DNA from: Eopsaltria australis
Taxonomy: Eukaryota; Chordata; Aves; Passeriformes; Petroicidae
Direction: 5' to 3'
Length of the DNA stretch: 64,000 nt
NCBI GenBank assembly: GCA_034509425.1
Contig: JAVTVJ010000838.1
Location: forward strand, 744,001-808,000
Shown: positions 12,524-24,349 of the stretch, piece by piece
Numbering within the stretch: the stretch's first letter is position 1
Layout: every line of letters starts with the position of its first letter
Notes under the pieces: model-generated
What the model was told of the DNA's origin: nothing
The model's database searches: none
Seen by the model: the letters and a program-made list of their open reading frames with translations, nothing else
Translations under genes and position numbers: made by a program

Positions 12524-13943
12524 TTTGTATTCTTTATATAATTTAACAACGAAAATAAAACCTCTGGCTTGCCAGCATGTGAAAGAGGTGGCAACAGAAG
12601 AAAAACAACAAACCCAAGATATTGTGTGGTGTGATCACCAAAACAATTGTCTGATATTTATAGAGATAATATCACAGAGTGCATGAGGCAGTATTTGCAC
12701 AAGGGGTTTTTTAATTGTATTTGCATTTCTTGTATGTTTTCCCAACACTTAATGATGCTAGCTATCCTGTATGATTGGTCAAATAATATATTTTCACATA
12801 AATTTAAATATTTTAACTAAGCAAATGCACTATTATGCTGTTAGAAGAGTGTAAGGATTGCTAAGTCACTCTGAACAGCCTTTTCAATATTACTTGATAC
12901 TCTGAAGGTTTGTTGTTTAATGCTCCAATAAAAATGATTGAAACTCTCAGAAAAGGATGTGAGGGTTGATATACTTATTTTTGTAAAATTTTGAGGTGGG
13001 ATGAAAATTTCACAGTGTATATATTGTTAGTAGCTCTGTGTACCGAACGGTGACAGAACGCTATTTGCTTTAAACAAAACCCAAAAGACAATTGTGTGGA
13101 GTAGAATTTGGAAAGTGGAAGGTGGGAGTGGGAATATCCAGGTTTAAGTAGGTATGGTTTGAAGGAAAATTAATGCAGGAGAAAATATGAGGAGTAATCA
13201 ATGGCTGTGAAATGTCATTGTCAACCAGATACTTGCTCAGACACCAGTGTTCCAGACAAGCCTTCTGACAGTTCAGCTAAAACAGATAAACAGGAAAATT
13301 TAATATTTGTTTTACATTTGCTTACTTTGCCTTTTTTGTTCATATTTTGTCACTGAGACTCTGAGAAATTCCCATCTGACCTAAGAAGTATCAAAGCCTT
13401 GACATCCCACCTGCAAAGACAAGAACATTATTTCTCAGTCTCTAGTTTTAACGAAGTCCAAATGCTTTTTTTTGTTAATATTTTTTTTTGGTTTGGTTCT
13501 GCTCAGGCTTTTTAAGTTTTATGCTGACAAGACTTTTCTACTAATTGCTCCTTTCTATCAATATGACTATATTTTAATTTGATGGGTTTTTTTAAAATAT
13601 ATTTCCATGCATGAATACATATTAATGATCATATTACTGGGCTGGTTACACTTTTACAAATAGCCCCAAATTATACTACAATGCTTGAGCAGTACTATGC
13701 TAAGATTAATTGCAGAGTAGACACAAGAAATGCTTTTTTGTATTTCTGAATGTTTTTTTTTCTTTTAATTTTGTATTCTTTTTTTCCCTTGTTTCCTTTC
13801 CCAATGCAAATTATAAGTTGAGCTATGTATGTATGTAATGTTTCAATGCATGTGGAAATAAAAAGGTAGTTATTTCAGGGGAAATGTCCACCTTTGCCAG
13901 CAAATCTAAGAGATGAAATGACTCTAAATTCTCAAAACATTAC
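12524..13943. other. AT-rich unique sequence
   Basis: No gene, RNA or recognisable repeat apart from short T runs near 13470-13500 and 13750-13800. Confidence 0.55.
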
Positions 13944-13947
13944 CTTG

Positions 13948-14404
13948 TGATGCCTTTTTCTGGTCTTAGGAAATAAAGGCTCAGACACAGTTAGAGGGTT
14001 AGGGGTTGTTTACCTCGGTATTTTAATAGGATCCCATTCGATGGCTTCTGCCGTCCAGGTAGAACACGCCGCAAAAGCCTCTTCCCCCCAGTAGAGTATA
14101 CAATTAAAGACTCTACACATTAGCATATCTACCAGGAGGGCCCAATAAGGGGCCTGGGTGGGCTAACTTCTAGTTTACAAAATCTGTCCTACTAGGAGAC
14201 CTTGAGGGCCCACGAAAACAGGGTGTTTGGTCTTCTAACTCTACGTGGTTTCAGGGGTGTTTAGTCTACCGGCCTGCTAAACACCATGAAACCAGGCTAA
14301 ACTATCACCTAAAGCATCACAAGTATGCATGCTAATACTTGTGAATGTAGGGAACAGTGTAAGAAACATTCAGAGAAAAAGCAGAAAAAATCCTTCAGGC
14401 ATCA
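13948..14404 (-). mobile_element. Solo LTR, 457 bp, ERV1-like (copy A)
   Basis: A complete solo LTR in reverse orientation. On its own strand it begins TGATGCCT and ends AGGCATCA, a perfect 8-bp terminal inverted repeat containing the canonical TG...CA. The 4-bp direct repeat CTTG flanks it exactly (13944-13947 and 14405-14408), so it integrated as one unit. A 4-bp duplication is usual for ERV1 (gamma/epsilon-type) retroviruses. Within the LTR (element strand) there is an inverted CCAAT motif (CTTATTGGGCCC), a TATA-like TTGTATAC and an ATTAAA possible polyadenylation signal near the 3' part. By my hand alignment it has the same length as copy C at 54318 and differs from it at about 14 positions. 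There is no internal retroviral sequence, so the provirus was lost by LTR-LTR recombination. Confidence 0.93.
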
Positions 14405-15230
14405 CTTGAAAAAATATTAATAGGTTTAAAATATAGAAAGAACTAATTTTGGTACAAAATCAGTGTCCCACAACACTTACGTGTGCAAAGACAAATAGAA
14501 TAATAAAAGTTGTTATTTTATCACAGAAATAAAAAAAAAATAATTTTGGTGCAGACCTCAGGAGGTCACTGAGTTTTATCCTCTTGCTCCAAGATAAAAT
14601 TGTATGCCCTGATGTCTTTCTTGGTAGATATATATCTAGATAGGAGATTATTTTTATTTCTTCTAAGGATAGCCTCCATAAAATTCATAGTTTTAATTAT
14701 GGAGAGTTATAGAAGATACGTGGATGTCTTTTTTTTTCTGCTTCTTTGAAAAAAATAGCAAATTCAGATGAGGATATTCTTTCTTTTCAGGGAGAAACAT
14801 TTCCCACAGGGACACTGAAGCAGAGCAAACACAGGAAAGGTGTTTTGTTCACAGCTGAGGACAGGTAAGATAATTAAGAGGGAGATGTTCCTATGATTCA
14901 TGAAATTTACTGGTTCAATAAGGATGTAAAGACCTGCAAATGAACACTAGGGTTATAAAGACACCAAAACAAAACTTTTATCTCTATAGCCAAATAATAA
15001 ATATGGTTTAGACTTTTGTGACAATCTATTCATTAAATTGTTCTCTTGGGGCAGGAACACCCTCTGCGTGTGAGTTCTATTGCTGAAATCAGAAATATGC
15101 TCATGACATGAATGTTTTTACATTTTACATTACATTACAGCTGGACTGTAGGTTTTGATTTTAAAGTTGCAAAACTAGTGGCAGTTATAAGTGAGAATTT
15201 CAATTTCTGTTCCAGAAACCAATTAGGGTT
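14405..15230. other. AT-rich unique sequence
   Basis: Nothing recognisable apart from short A runs (14529-14540) and T runs. Confidence 0.55.
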
Positions 15231-15231
15231 T

Positions 15232-15253
15232 TGTGTGTGTGTGTGTGTGTGTG
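15232..15253 (+). repeat. (GT)n microsatellite
   Basis: About 11 perfect GT units. Confidence 0.95.
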
Positions 15254-15647
15254 CTGTGTTTGTTTCTTTGTTTTATTGGATCATTTTTGTTTGTTGGGTT
15301 GTTTCCAAACGTTCCTAAATATGAAAATCTACGGTGTAATTGTGCTAATTGTCAGAGATTTCAAATACTAATTAGTTTATCTTAACTGTTAAAATTTCCC
15401 TTGCTTTAGACATGCAATGTAAGAATTATTAATTTCTGGCATGTGTGTCTCTTCTTTTTCAATACAAGATTTGCAATATGTATTATAGGTAAGTATTTTG
15501 TAACTTAGTTTACATCCAGTTTGTCAGAGTTTTAGGTAATCTGATGTTGTTGCACAGTTTATAATATCTTTTTTTACCTGATGAGAAAGCGACAAGAAGA
15601 TGGTAAGGGATGAATCATGGTAAATTTAAGGAAAGTTATTTGAGTAA

Positions 15648-16452
15648 AAACTATCTTCAGAGAGCGCTCTGCAGAGGGATCTGGACAGGATCAGTGGGAT
15701 GCCAACAGTGGAAGGTTCAGCAAGGTTCAGTCTTGGGTCCTGCCCTTGGGTCACAACAACCCCATGGAGCACTCCAGGCTGGGGCAGAGAGGCTGGAAAG
15801 GTGGGAGAGGCCCTGGAGGTGCTGTGATAACAGCTGAACACGAGCCCAAGGGTGCCCAGGTGGCCAAGAAGGCCAATGGCCCCTGGGCTGTTCCAGCCAT
15901 GGGGTGGCAGCAGGAACAGGGCAGGGACCGTCCCTGTGCTGGCACTGCTGAGGCCACACCTCGAGTGCTGTGTTCCCTTCTGGACCCCTCATGACAAGGA
16001 ATTGAGGGGCTGGAGCGTGTCCAGGGAAGGGAATGGAGCCCCAGGAGCGGCTGAGGGAGCTGGGAAAGGGGCTCAGCCTGGAGCAATGGAGGCTCAGGGG
16101 GGACCTTGTGGCTCTGCACAACTCCCTGACAGGAGGGGGCAGCCGGGGGGGTCGGGCTCTGCTCCCAGGGAACAGGGAGAGGAGGAGAGGGAACGGCCTC
16201 AGGCTGGGCCAGGGGAGGCTCAGGGTGGACATCAGCAGGAATTTCTCCATGGAAAGGGTGGTCAGGCCTTGGCAGGGGCTGCCCAGGGAGGTTTGGAGTC
16301 CCCATCCCTGGAGGTGTCCAAGGAAGGGCTGGAGGTGGCACTCAGTCCTCTGGGCTGGGGACAAGGTGGGGATCTGGCACAGCTTGGACTCGATGCACTT
16401 GGCGATCTTTTCTAACCTAAATAAATGATTCTGTTTTTCTGTGATTCTGTGT
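15648..16452 (+). mobile_element. CR1 LINE, 5'-truncated, C-terminal ORF2 and 3' end
   Basis: A GC-rich 0.8-kb block in AT-rich surroundings. It covers the part of CR1 ORF2 downstream of the reverse-transcriptase catalytic core. Recognisable pieces in order are the CTGCAGAGGGATCTGGACAG start, LGHNNPM-like and VAKKANG-like peptides, a RPHLECCVPFW-like peptide (consensus RPHLEYCVQFW), an EERLRELG-like peptide and an LRVDISRNF-like peptide. The 3' end follows, with CTAACCTAAATAAATGATTC and degenerate ATTCTGTG tails. The frame is broken by frameshifts, so several short frames tile it and no protein is made. The long frames on the opposite strand are shadows. At its 3' tail it passes directly into the TATCTA repeat. 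Confidence 0.95.
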
Positions 16453-16762
16453 GATATCGATATCATCACATAAATATATATAATCTGTATCTATCTATAT
16501 CTATCTGTATCTAATATATCTATATCTATATCTATATTTATATCTATATCTAATCTAGATCTATATATCTATATCTAATCTATATCTATATCTATATATC
16601 TATCTATAACAGTATTTATATATCCTCTGTATAGCCATATATATCTCTCTCTATATATATCCATATATATCTACATTTACATCTGTCTGTCCGTGTATCA
16701 TCTCTCTCTCCCTTCCTCTCTCTCTCTGTATAATCCGTATCTATATCTATAATGGTATTTCC
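16453..16762 (+). repeat. (TATCTA)n-type hexanucleotide-like repeat beside the CR1 tail
   Basis: About 300 bp of interleaved CTATAT, TATCTA, ATCTGT and CTCTCT motifs, beginning immediately after the CR1 3' end and grading into CTCTCTCCC around 16700-16725 before TATCTATATC resumes. The immediate adjacency suggests that it expanded from the CR1 tail or at the insertion site. Confidence 0.9.
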
Positions 16763-17527
16763 AATTTTGATTTTATTATATTTTTGTTTGACATGACATG
16801 GCAGCTGTATAAAGAATTTTTCTCCAAATTTGTTTCCAAATCTCTGATAAGTTTATCTGCATGTCACACAACTGATTCATAACCACCTGCAAAACCCAAC
16901 ACTGGCTCACATCTCTGGATTCTGCCTTGTTTTCTAGATTTATGTGTTTTTCATGTCTATTTTAATCAGTTATACAAACCTAAATGTATATCATAACTCT
17001 GATGTTACGACTTGTCTCTTGTAATAACTGTACATGTCCTATGTATTTCATACAATATTTGGTCCTGCTGCTATAATTTGGTATTAATAACAAGGGATAC
17101 TTAATATTTATAGAAAACTATTTATATTATTTGTTTACTATATTTATGCTTCCTATTATATTATATTGAAGAATATTTATTTGTCTGTTTTGCTTCTAAA
17201 ACTGGATTGTCATCATGATCAGTGGGCATTTTCTGTGCTCTATTCAAGATTAAATAGGCACAGCCTTGCCAATGACTTTTTTTATAGGGAATACTTCTTA
17301 TATTTAAGAACTTTGATGCTAAAGTGTGTCTTTTCCCAGTACTACTTAGAGACAAGAGATTTTGCACCACGGTAGGACAGTCGGCAGAAATTTGAGAAAT
17401 AGATTGTGAAACAAGTGGTTGATGGGTTTGTGTTTTTGCAGCAGGAGGAATGGGTGAAGGTCCCTCTTCAGTAATCAAACTCTGGAAAATATTGTGGAAA
17501 ATATTCTGCATTTTTAAACTCATGGAG
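16763..17527. other. AT-rich unique sequence; 120-codon minus-strand frame
   Basis: A 120-codon open frame covers 17161-17523 on the minus strand. It shows no recognisable domain and ends beside an A/C-rich tract. I consider it a chance frame. Confidence 0.5.
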
Positions 17528-17862
17528 AACTACAAAACAAAAAACAACAAACAAACCAAAAAACCAAAAAACAAACAGAAAACAAAAACCCACAAAACCA
17601 CACAAAAACCAAAACCAAAACCAAAAAAACAGTAAAAATCCCCCAAAACAAACTTAAAAACCAGCAAAAAAACCAAAAGAAAACCAAAACCAAAACCAAT
17701 CCAAAAAACCCACAAAAAATCCCACAAAAACAAAAAAAGCCCAAAAAATCCAGAAAACCTCCCAAAATAAACAAAAGAAACCCAAAAAGCCCAACACAAA
17801 CCAAACCAAACAACAATCACAACAGCAGCAGCAACATTAAACCATTAAAAAAAAAAAAAGGA
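17528..17862. repeat. A/C-rich low-complexity tract (CCAAAA)n-like
   Basis: About 330 bp almost free of T and poor in G. It is built from AAAACC, ACAAAA and CCAAAA units and finishes in CAACAGCAGCAGCAACATTA and a 13-A run. Long minus-strand frames made of Phe, Leu, Gly and Val are artefacts. Confidence 0.93.
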
Positions 17863-18761
17863 AAAGGATCTCCAGAAAGCTGCTTTTAAACAGAGAATGT
17901 TTCTGAACAATAAGTAAATTAAGAACGGAAAATGTATACAGTACTCCTGGTTTTGTTTTATTAGAACTTTTAACGACACCTTAAGTAAAGTAATCCTGTA
18001 AAAATGTCTGTTTTATTTACTTCTGGTGATTAACATTTAGCTCTTATCTGTACCCAAGGAATCAAACAGTGAAATAAAACAAGAGATGGACTTGACAAAG
18101 CACTGTACTTCACTGAATAGTGCTAAGGGAAATTGTAATGAGAAAACATAATAGAATTTACATGGCTATTGTGGTAAATTCATTTCTACTTGAAATAGTC
18201 CCTTAAAGCACTCCCTCCAGCAACCTTTGAATCTCTTCACAACTTCTGCAGGGCCAGTTTCTGTCAATGTTCACACAATTTTCTCAAGTACCTGAAGAGT
18301 GTCACTCTGTGAGACAGCTGGCACAAACTGGAGGGTTTGCATTTTTGGAACAAAAAGCATTTGTCAGAAAATATACTAATACAGTATATATGTACACCTG
18401 ACATTTGAAATAATTGCTAACTTTCTAGATGGAGAAATGTGCCAGTTTGCCATCACTCCTGACTTTTTCTGGTTGCATATTGACCTCCAGAGCTTTTAAA
18501 GTATTGCTCTTTCCTAATCACACTGGTGCAGCTCCAGGGTTCCCCCTCATTGTGGTGTCTCTCAATGGGGTGAAATTATTCAATCACATTTTTCATCGCA
18601 AATGTAAAGAATTTTGGAGTCTCCATTGCTGAAAAACTTCCTGGTTAATTACTGGGGATGATTATCTGTCTGCTACAGCTTATTCCTTAATAGAAATAAC
18701 ACTGCTTTCCTCCCACATAAGTTCAGCTTTTAGACTTGTCAGTAAAATATTACAAGAGTAA
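17863..18761. other. AT-rich unique sequence
   Basis: No gene, RNA or mobile element recognised. Confidence 0.55.
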
Positions 18762-18892
18762 AAAACAAAAAACCAAAAAACAAAACAAAAAAAACCAAAA
18801 CAAAACAAAAAAAAAAACAGCAAAAAGCAACAAAACACAAAAAAACCCCACAACAAAGCAACAACAACAATAAAAAAACAAACTTGAAAAAA
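18762..18892. repeat. A/C-rich low-complexity tract (AAAAC)n-like
   Basis: About 130 bp of AAAAC, CAAAA and AAACC units with very little T or G. Confidence 0.92.
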
Positions 18893-19705
18893 CTCATGAT
18901 TTCTATTACTGACAGAAATCTTCTTCCTCCTGTGCTGGCACTTTGATTTCCTGAACTCCCTCCAGCTTTATTCAGGCAATGTTTTAGAGAAAAAGCCAGA
19001 ACCTCAGGTCTTCTATTTCACCTTTAGGTGCCAGACCTTTATGCATGTGCACATCTGATAATCATATCAGGCACTCTGTTCAATTGAAAACCAACATTTC
19101 ACCAACCAGTGTCTGACCAGAGAGCAATAGAGCAGCCTTTTTTCTCCACATCCTGACTAATGTATCTGGGCCTTGTGGAAACATAACTTGGTATTTTTTG
19201 ATTTTTCTTTTCAAACATTGGTATTTCACAAGACTCCTCTTGGATGCTAAAGCCAGGTTAGAAGAACAAATTTAATCCTGATTTGCACATAATTAACCTA
19301 AGCAAGAGCTCTTAGACCAGTCCAAAAGGGTCAATTCCTTGAAGAAATTGAACAAGTTATTTTTATTTCTCCAAAACTTTGAATGTTGCTCTTATGAACT
19401 AACGATAGCTTAAAACTCTAGAGATATTCCAAAACAGAAAATAAGAGATAAAGTATAATATTGGATGTGTTGTTTACATGGATTACCTTTATTAATCCTG
19501 GAGTGTGGGCTCTCACCAGCATTCATCACATTCCTTATGTGCAAAAAAGATCTGAACCCATGTCACCAGCAAGTATTTGGTGTGCCTGTGTATTTTTGAA
19601 CTTTTGAATTCTATTTTTTTTAAAGAATTGATTTAATAGCTTTTATATGTAATTTTTTTCTGGTTGCAAATTTTTTTAAATTAAAAAATCCATCTCACAA
19701 GATGA
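18893..19705. other. AT-rich unique sequence
   Basis: No gene, RNA or mobile element recognised. Confidence 0.55.
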
Positions 19706-19861
19706 AGAGTTTTTTGTGTTTGGTTTTTGGTTGTTTTTTGTTTGGTTTGTTTTTTTGTTGCTGTTTTGTTTTGGGGAGTTTTTATGGGGTTTGTTTTGTT
19801 TTGTTTTGTTTTTGGGTTTTTTTGGCTGGTTTGGTTTGGTTTGGTTGCTGGTTTTTTTTCT
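19706..19861 (+). repeat. G/T-rich low-complexity tract (GTTTT)n-like
   Basis: About 155 bp of GTTTT, TTTGG and GGTTT units with almost no A or C. It is the strand-complement type of the A/C-rich tracts at 17.5 and 18.8 kb. Confidence 0.92.
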
Positions 19862-21009
19862 GATTTATCATCACAGCATAAATATCCACATCCCAAATTT
19901 TAAATCTAGAAGTGAAAGACTCCCTTTCAGGAAGGCAAAAAAGCAAAATAATTTAAACCTCTCATCAGTACTGTAGGGACTGAACTCTCTATAATTTGTT
20001 GTCATACACTCAGTAGCAAATATTCACAAGACTTATTCTCAGCTACTTCTCATTACCAAGTAGGATGAATCAAAAACCTGATATCCATTTCCATCAATGG
20101 GTGAATTATCTCTCAGTGACTAAATTTATAGCTCATGTTAAGTCCTTCAACAGCAGGAAAACAAAACTCTTCCTTTTTTATTTTAAACCATTGCCTTCTT
20201 CCATTTTACCACAAGGTATCCAGTAGGAAAACAACATAATGTACTTTAAAAATTAATTATGATGTATCAAGGCCCTTGACAGCTACTGCTGTTCATGGCT
20301 TATTTCACTTAATCTGTTCAGTTTATAGGACTTCATTTGTCCATCTTTAGGCTTATTTATTCAATTTAATTTTCAGAATTTAAACCTGTACCCAATGAAA
20401 AATATTTGACTCAAATTCCTGAAACATTTTATTGTTGCTGTTTCATAGATATTGAAGTCAATCCAGTCAAGGGCTCGATTCCTTGTAATATTTATGACTC
20501 TGGGGAACTCTTGTATCCACATTTCCTATAACTATGCTTTGATGAAAGTAAAAACTTATAAAGTTACATGTAAGGAGATGCTTTTAGCTATGATATTGCA
20601 GTATAAATTATCACCTAACGCTACATTGAATCAGACTTTTTCAAAATAGGACAGTTCCATGAGTAGAAGAGGAAATGTGTGATTTGCCAGAAAATAGTAA
20701 AAAAAATTGTTCTTTCACTGCCTGAGAAGGGAAAGAGACTGTGAGAATATTCTAGATTGCAGCAAGGCACTGATTCAGTGGAAGGTAATATCCTAGAAGT
20801 ATTTTTTTGTAAATATTATCAGTGTAATTTCATTATTAGTGCATTTCACAGATTGCTAAGTTATTTTGCCTTTTAGAAACCAGTCTTTAAAATCTTCATG
20901 CAGGTTAAGACAGTATAAATTACCCAGTACTTTATTATAATTTTTTTTACCAGGCATTTTTCCACCAAACATTTCACTCAGCTGCTTGTCAGCTTTGAAT
21001 TCTTCAAGA
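19862..21009. other. AT-rich unique sequence
   Basis: No gene, RNA or mobile element recognised. Confidence 0.55.
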
Positions 21010-21066
21010 CAGAAAAAAAAATTTAAAAATAAAAAGAAAAAAAGAAAAAAAAAGAAAAAAAAAGAA
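21010..21066 (+). repeat. A-rich (AAAAAG)n-like repeat
   Basis: Runs of 4-9 A separated by single G or TTT, for example AAAAAGAAAAAAAGAAAA. No retroposon body is recognisable on either side. Confidence 0.88.
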
Positions 21067-23179
21067 CCAAAAATTCCTCAGCCCATTCCAGGATTCACAA
21101 ATACTATGGGATGCTGCCTGAAACCCCTTTTCCTTCTCAGCTACTTGCAGATCTACAGCTAACCTGTAGGGAAACTATAGAATTTATTAAATTAAACACA
21201 GAATTATGAAGAATTCAAAGTGATGCAAAACCCTGACATGGGACATACCAGGTGCCTCACAGATGACTCTATCTGCAGCTAAGAAAAGGGAGAAGAAAAA
21301 AGATTAAATCACGTTTGAGGTCAGTTAATAAAGGAATCATCTTTCTTGTTAAACTTTGTTGATTTGGTAGAGGAGGGGCACCCTGTGGCTGCTGGGCTTT
21401 GAAGTCTGAAAGTTTCGGATGGGATCAAAACGGGCATTTATAATGAAATCTTGTAAAATTCACATTGTTTTAAACGGTTTCAGGTTTTCTGGTCTGCACA
21501 GAAACATTTACTCTCAGGACTTTAAGGACAAAAATTACACACTAGGAAATGCCTCATCAGCAGATAACAGGCCACAAATACCAGAATTTTTGGAGTCATG
21601 CAAGAGCTGCCACATGGCAAAGGGAGTTAATTCCTGCTTTAGCAACATGAGATCACCACTTTTAAAATATATTTAACAGGTATTTACTGGAATTTCCTAA
21701 GTATTTAATTAAAGCACAATTTTCCCTCTTCCCCTAAATTTTGCAGCCAGGAATGCTGGTTTATAGCTCTCAATTGGGACATTTTTTCCTATGGGTGCAA
21801 CAAAGGAAAAGTTTGTTCTTTTTGTACCACTGTGAATCTTACAGAGTTTACTTCAGTGCTGTGAATCTCTCCTTCACTTTGAGTCAGAAATCTGTCTTGT
21901 GGGTGGAAAAATAAATTTGTTTCCTGCTCTGATTGGTTCAGCATCTTGGCTGGCTGACAATTCTTTCTATTGTGACAAGTTAGTAGGCTGTTCCAAAAAT
22001 TCACTAAGGAGGTGCATGAGATAAGAATATAGATCCATCAGAGCATGTTGTCATCCTTAACAATTCTCAGCATTCTTAAATAATCCAGCATTCCAGATCA
22101 AAACTATTATTTTTATCTTAGTTTATCATTCTTTTAGAGCAGTTATGTTTAGTACAGGCACAGGATTGCCCATGGTTTTCCATTTTGGAGGCAAACCAAG
22201 GGTGTAAAATTCTAAATATTCAAACATTGTCCATGTCCGCTCTTCCTTAAATTTTAGTTATTGATGTTTTTTATAACTATAGCCCACATCAGTGTGTACA
22301 TTGCAAGTTGACTCAGCTGTGCTGCACCTGCAACTTCTGAGAGTCAGTGCATTTTCTGGGCCTTTCTTATGTAGCAGCTCCTACCACAGTTAAATATATC
22401 TACAGTCTTTTAGTCCCAGATTCGGTGTTTCATTTTCATACCCTGCCTCTCAATTGAAAAAAAGACCTCTGAAGCTTACTGTTGTTAATTATAGACAATA
22501 TTGTAAAACTGTTTAAATCTTTGTAAATTTATAGAATGATTAAGCCTGGTGTTTTGTATTGATATTACTTTCAAAAGCATTATTCCCCTGCATTGAAAAG
22601 TACAATTTAGGTATATTAACCTAATTTGGAGTATACCAAAATTTAAAGCAAGTATAAAACATGGATTAAAAATTGAAAGCAGTTCCTGTCAATCACAGAT
22701 TTCACTAGATAGTCCATAATTCTACATCTAATTCCAAACTGTACTCTGGATGTGTCTCTAGCAGGAGCAATATCTCTGAAAAGAAGATTCAGGAAAAGCC
22801 TATTGTGGTACAGAAATTATTCTGACATCTACACATCTGTGCATGCAGTATATGCACAAATGCAATAATTGTTATGGAATTTTCAGATATTTTCTTTTTC
22901 AGAGAAGCCTTTTACTCCTCGAGCCCCTGGTCAAGATGTTTTACCTGTTTTAAGTTTTGTGATACTTTAATAACATAAGTAAAATAATCTAATCATTCAC
23001 CTGTGATCTGAAATTTGGATGTTTAGTGCTTTAGAAATTGAATTTTTCATGTTTTCTGTATCAAATTATAACAGTCTATCAGCTCAAGCACACAAATCTA
23101 TTATTTTAAGCAGAAAAGAAAGCCTAACAAGCACACTGCCACAAAACATTAGTAAAGTTTTCGTTTCTTCTCAAAGTAA
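21067..23179. other. AT-rich unique sequence
   Basis: Short frames only (85 codons or fewer). Nothing recognised. Confidence 0.55.
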
Positions 23180-23222
23180 ATGTGTTTATTTATTCACTTA
23201 TTTGTTTAGTTATTTATTTGTT
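23180..23222 (+). repeat. (TTTA)n-like imperfect tetranucleotide repeat
   Basis: TTTATTTATTCACTTATTTG followed by TTTAGTTATTTATTTG. Confidence 0.8.
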
Positions 23223-23304
23223 ACCTGAAAGGAGTGGCAAGAAGCCTATGTCACAGAAATTAAGGATTTTTTAAAGGTTTTTCATTTGTTTGCTTCTGCT
23301 TATG

Positions 23305-23359
23305 GGGTTTTTTTTGTTTTGTTTTGGTGGTGGTGGTGGTTTTTTGGGGTTTTTTTTGT
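23305..23359 (+). repeat. G/T-rich tract with (GGT)n core
   Basis: GGGGTTTTTTTTGTTTTG is followed by five GGT units and more GTTTT sequence. Confidence 0.85.
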
Positions 23360-24344
23360 AGATATGTAGACTCTATGATTCCTTTTTCAGTAACAAAAAT
23401 ATTGAATTATTTTTATTTTTTCAGAAAAGGTTATATATATAACCTGTGGTTTGTCTTTGGATCATCCTGGAGAAATTGCTTTATATTGCAGAAGGCTGAA
23501 TTGATATCTGATCAGATTTAAATCCCTCCCACATATTTTTTCTTGCTGTCTCCTGCACCTTGGTGGACTGAACAATCCTGATTTTGATGAATCTGTTTTG
23601 AGGGTGCTCATTTCAGGGCTTGGCTGAGCACTGAACACAGCAGTCACTCACAAAATCTGTACAAAGGGCTTTCCCAGCTGAGTCCCTGCTGTAGTCCATG
23701 GATCAAACACAAAATGTGAAGCAGAAACACAGCAAGAGAGAGCACCAGTGCTTTGTACTTGCTTAAAACAAACTGAATTAAACCATGGGCTGCACTGGAG
23801 TGTTCCTGGTGTCCCTCAATTATAGTAATTTCCTTGTTAAAATGATAAATTCTGATGGCTGAGGAATGTAAAGCAACAAATGCAAGATGTGAGAGTCTGC
23901 TGGTGTGACTTGAGTCTGTCAGTTCATTTGGTCTTTAAATGCTATTGTTCATCTGTTTTTTTTTAAATTTTGTGCAAAAACGTTAAGGTTTGTGCTTCAG
24001 GAATTCTACCACATTACATTCTGCAGAGTCACAAAATTTCAGAAACTCTTGTAGCCAAAGTGACGTCTCATCTGTCAATTTAAACTTTTTTCAGCATGGC
24101 CCACCCGATGGTACAGAGGTTAATGCCAATCATAAATGAAACTTTTTTTTAACCTCAACTTAGCATTCCTAAGAGATTCTGTTCTACTGAACAGAAGTTA
24201 TTGCACATTGCCTGCATATCTATATAATTTCTAAGCTTACAACACAAAAAAAAATTGCACTTTTCTCTTACAAAAATCTTCATAACAGAAGTTTCCATAC
24301 ATTTTTGAAATATTTTTAACATTTCAGGGTAAAAAATAATGTGG
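23360..24344. other. AT-rich unique sequence
   Basis: No feature recognised. Confidence 0.55.
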
Positions 24345-24349
24345 AGTAT

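Noticed and set aside
15714..15740. Peptide resembling the RT motif PQGSVLGP in the CR1 at 15.7 kb
   Set aside because: The surrounding DNA matches the segment of CR1 ORF2 downstream of the RT core (the FNKAKCRVLHLG-type region). The resemblance is accidental after substitutions.
15717..16469. 250-codon minus-strand open frame
   Set aside because: It is antisense to a recognisable plus-strand CR1. The open frame reflects the GC-rich LINE sequence and has no family similarity.
17520..17820. Phe/Leu/Gly-rich frames of 96-98 codons resembling membrane proteins
   Set aside because: They come from the A/C-rich low-complexity tract read on the minus strand.
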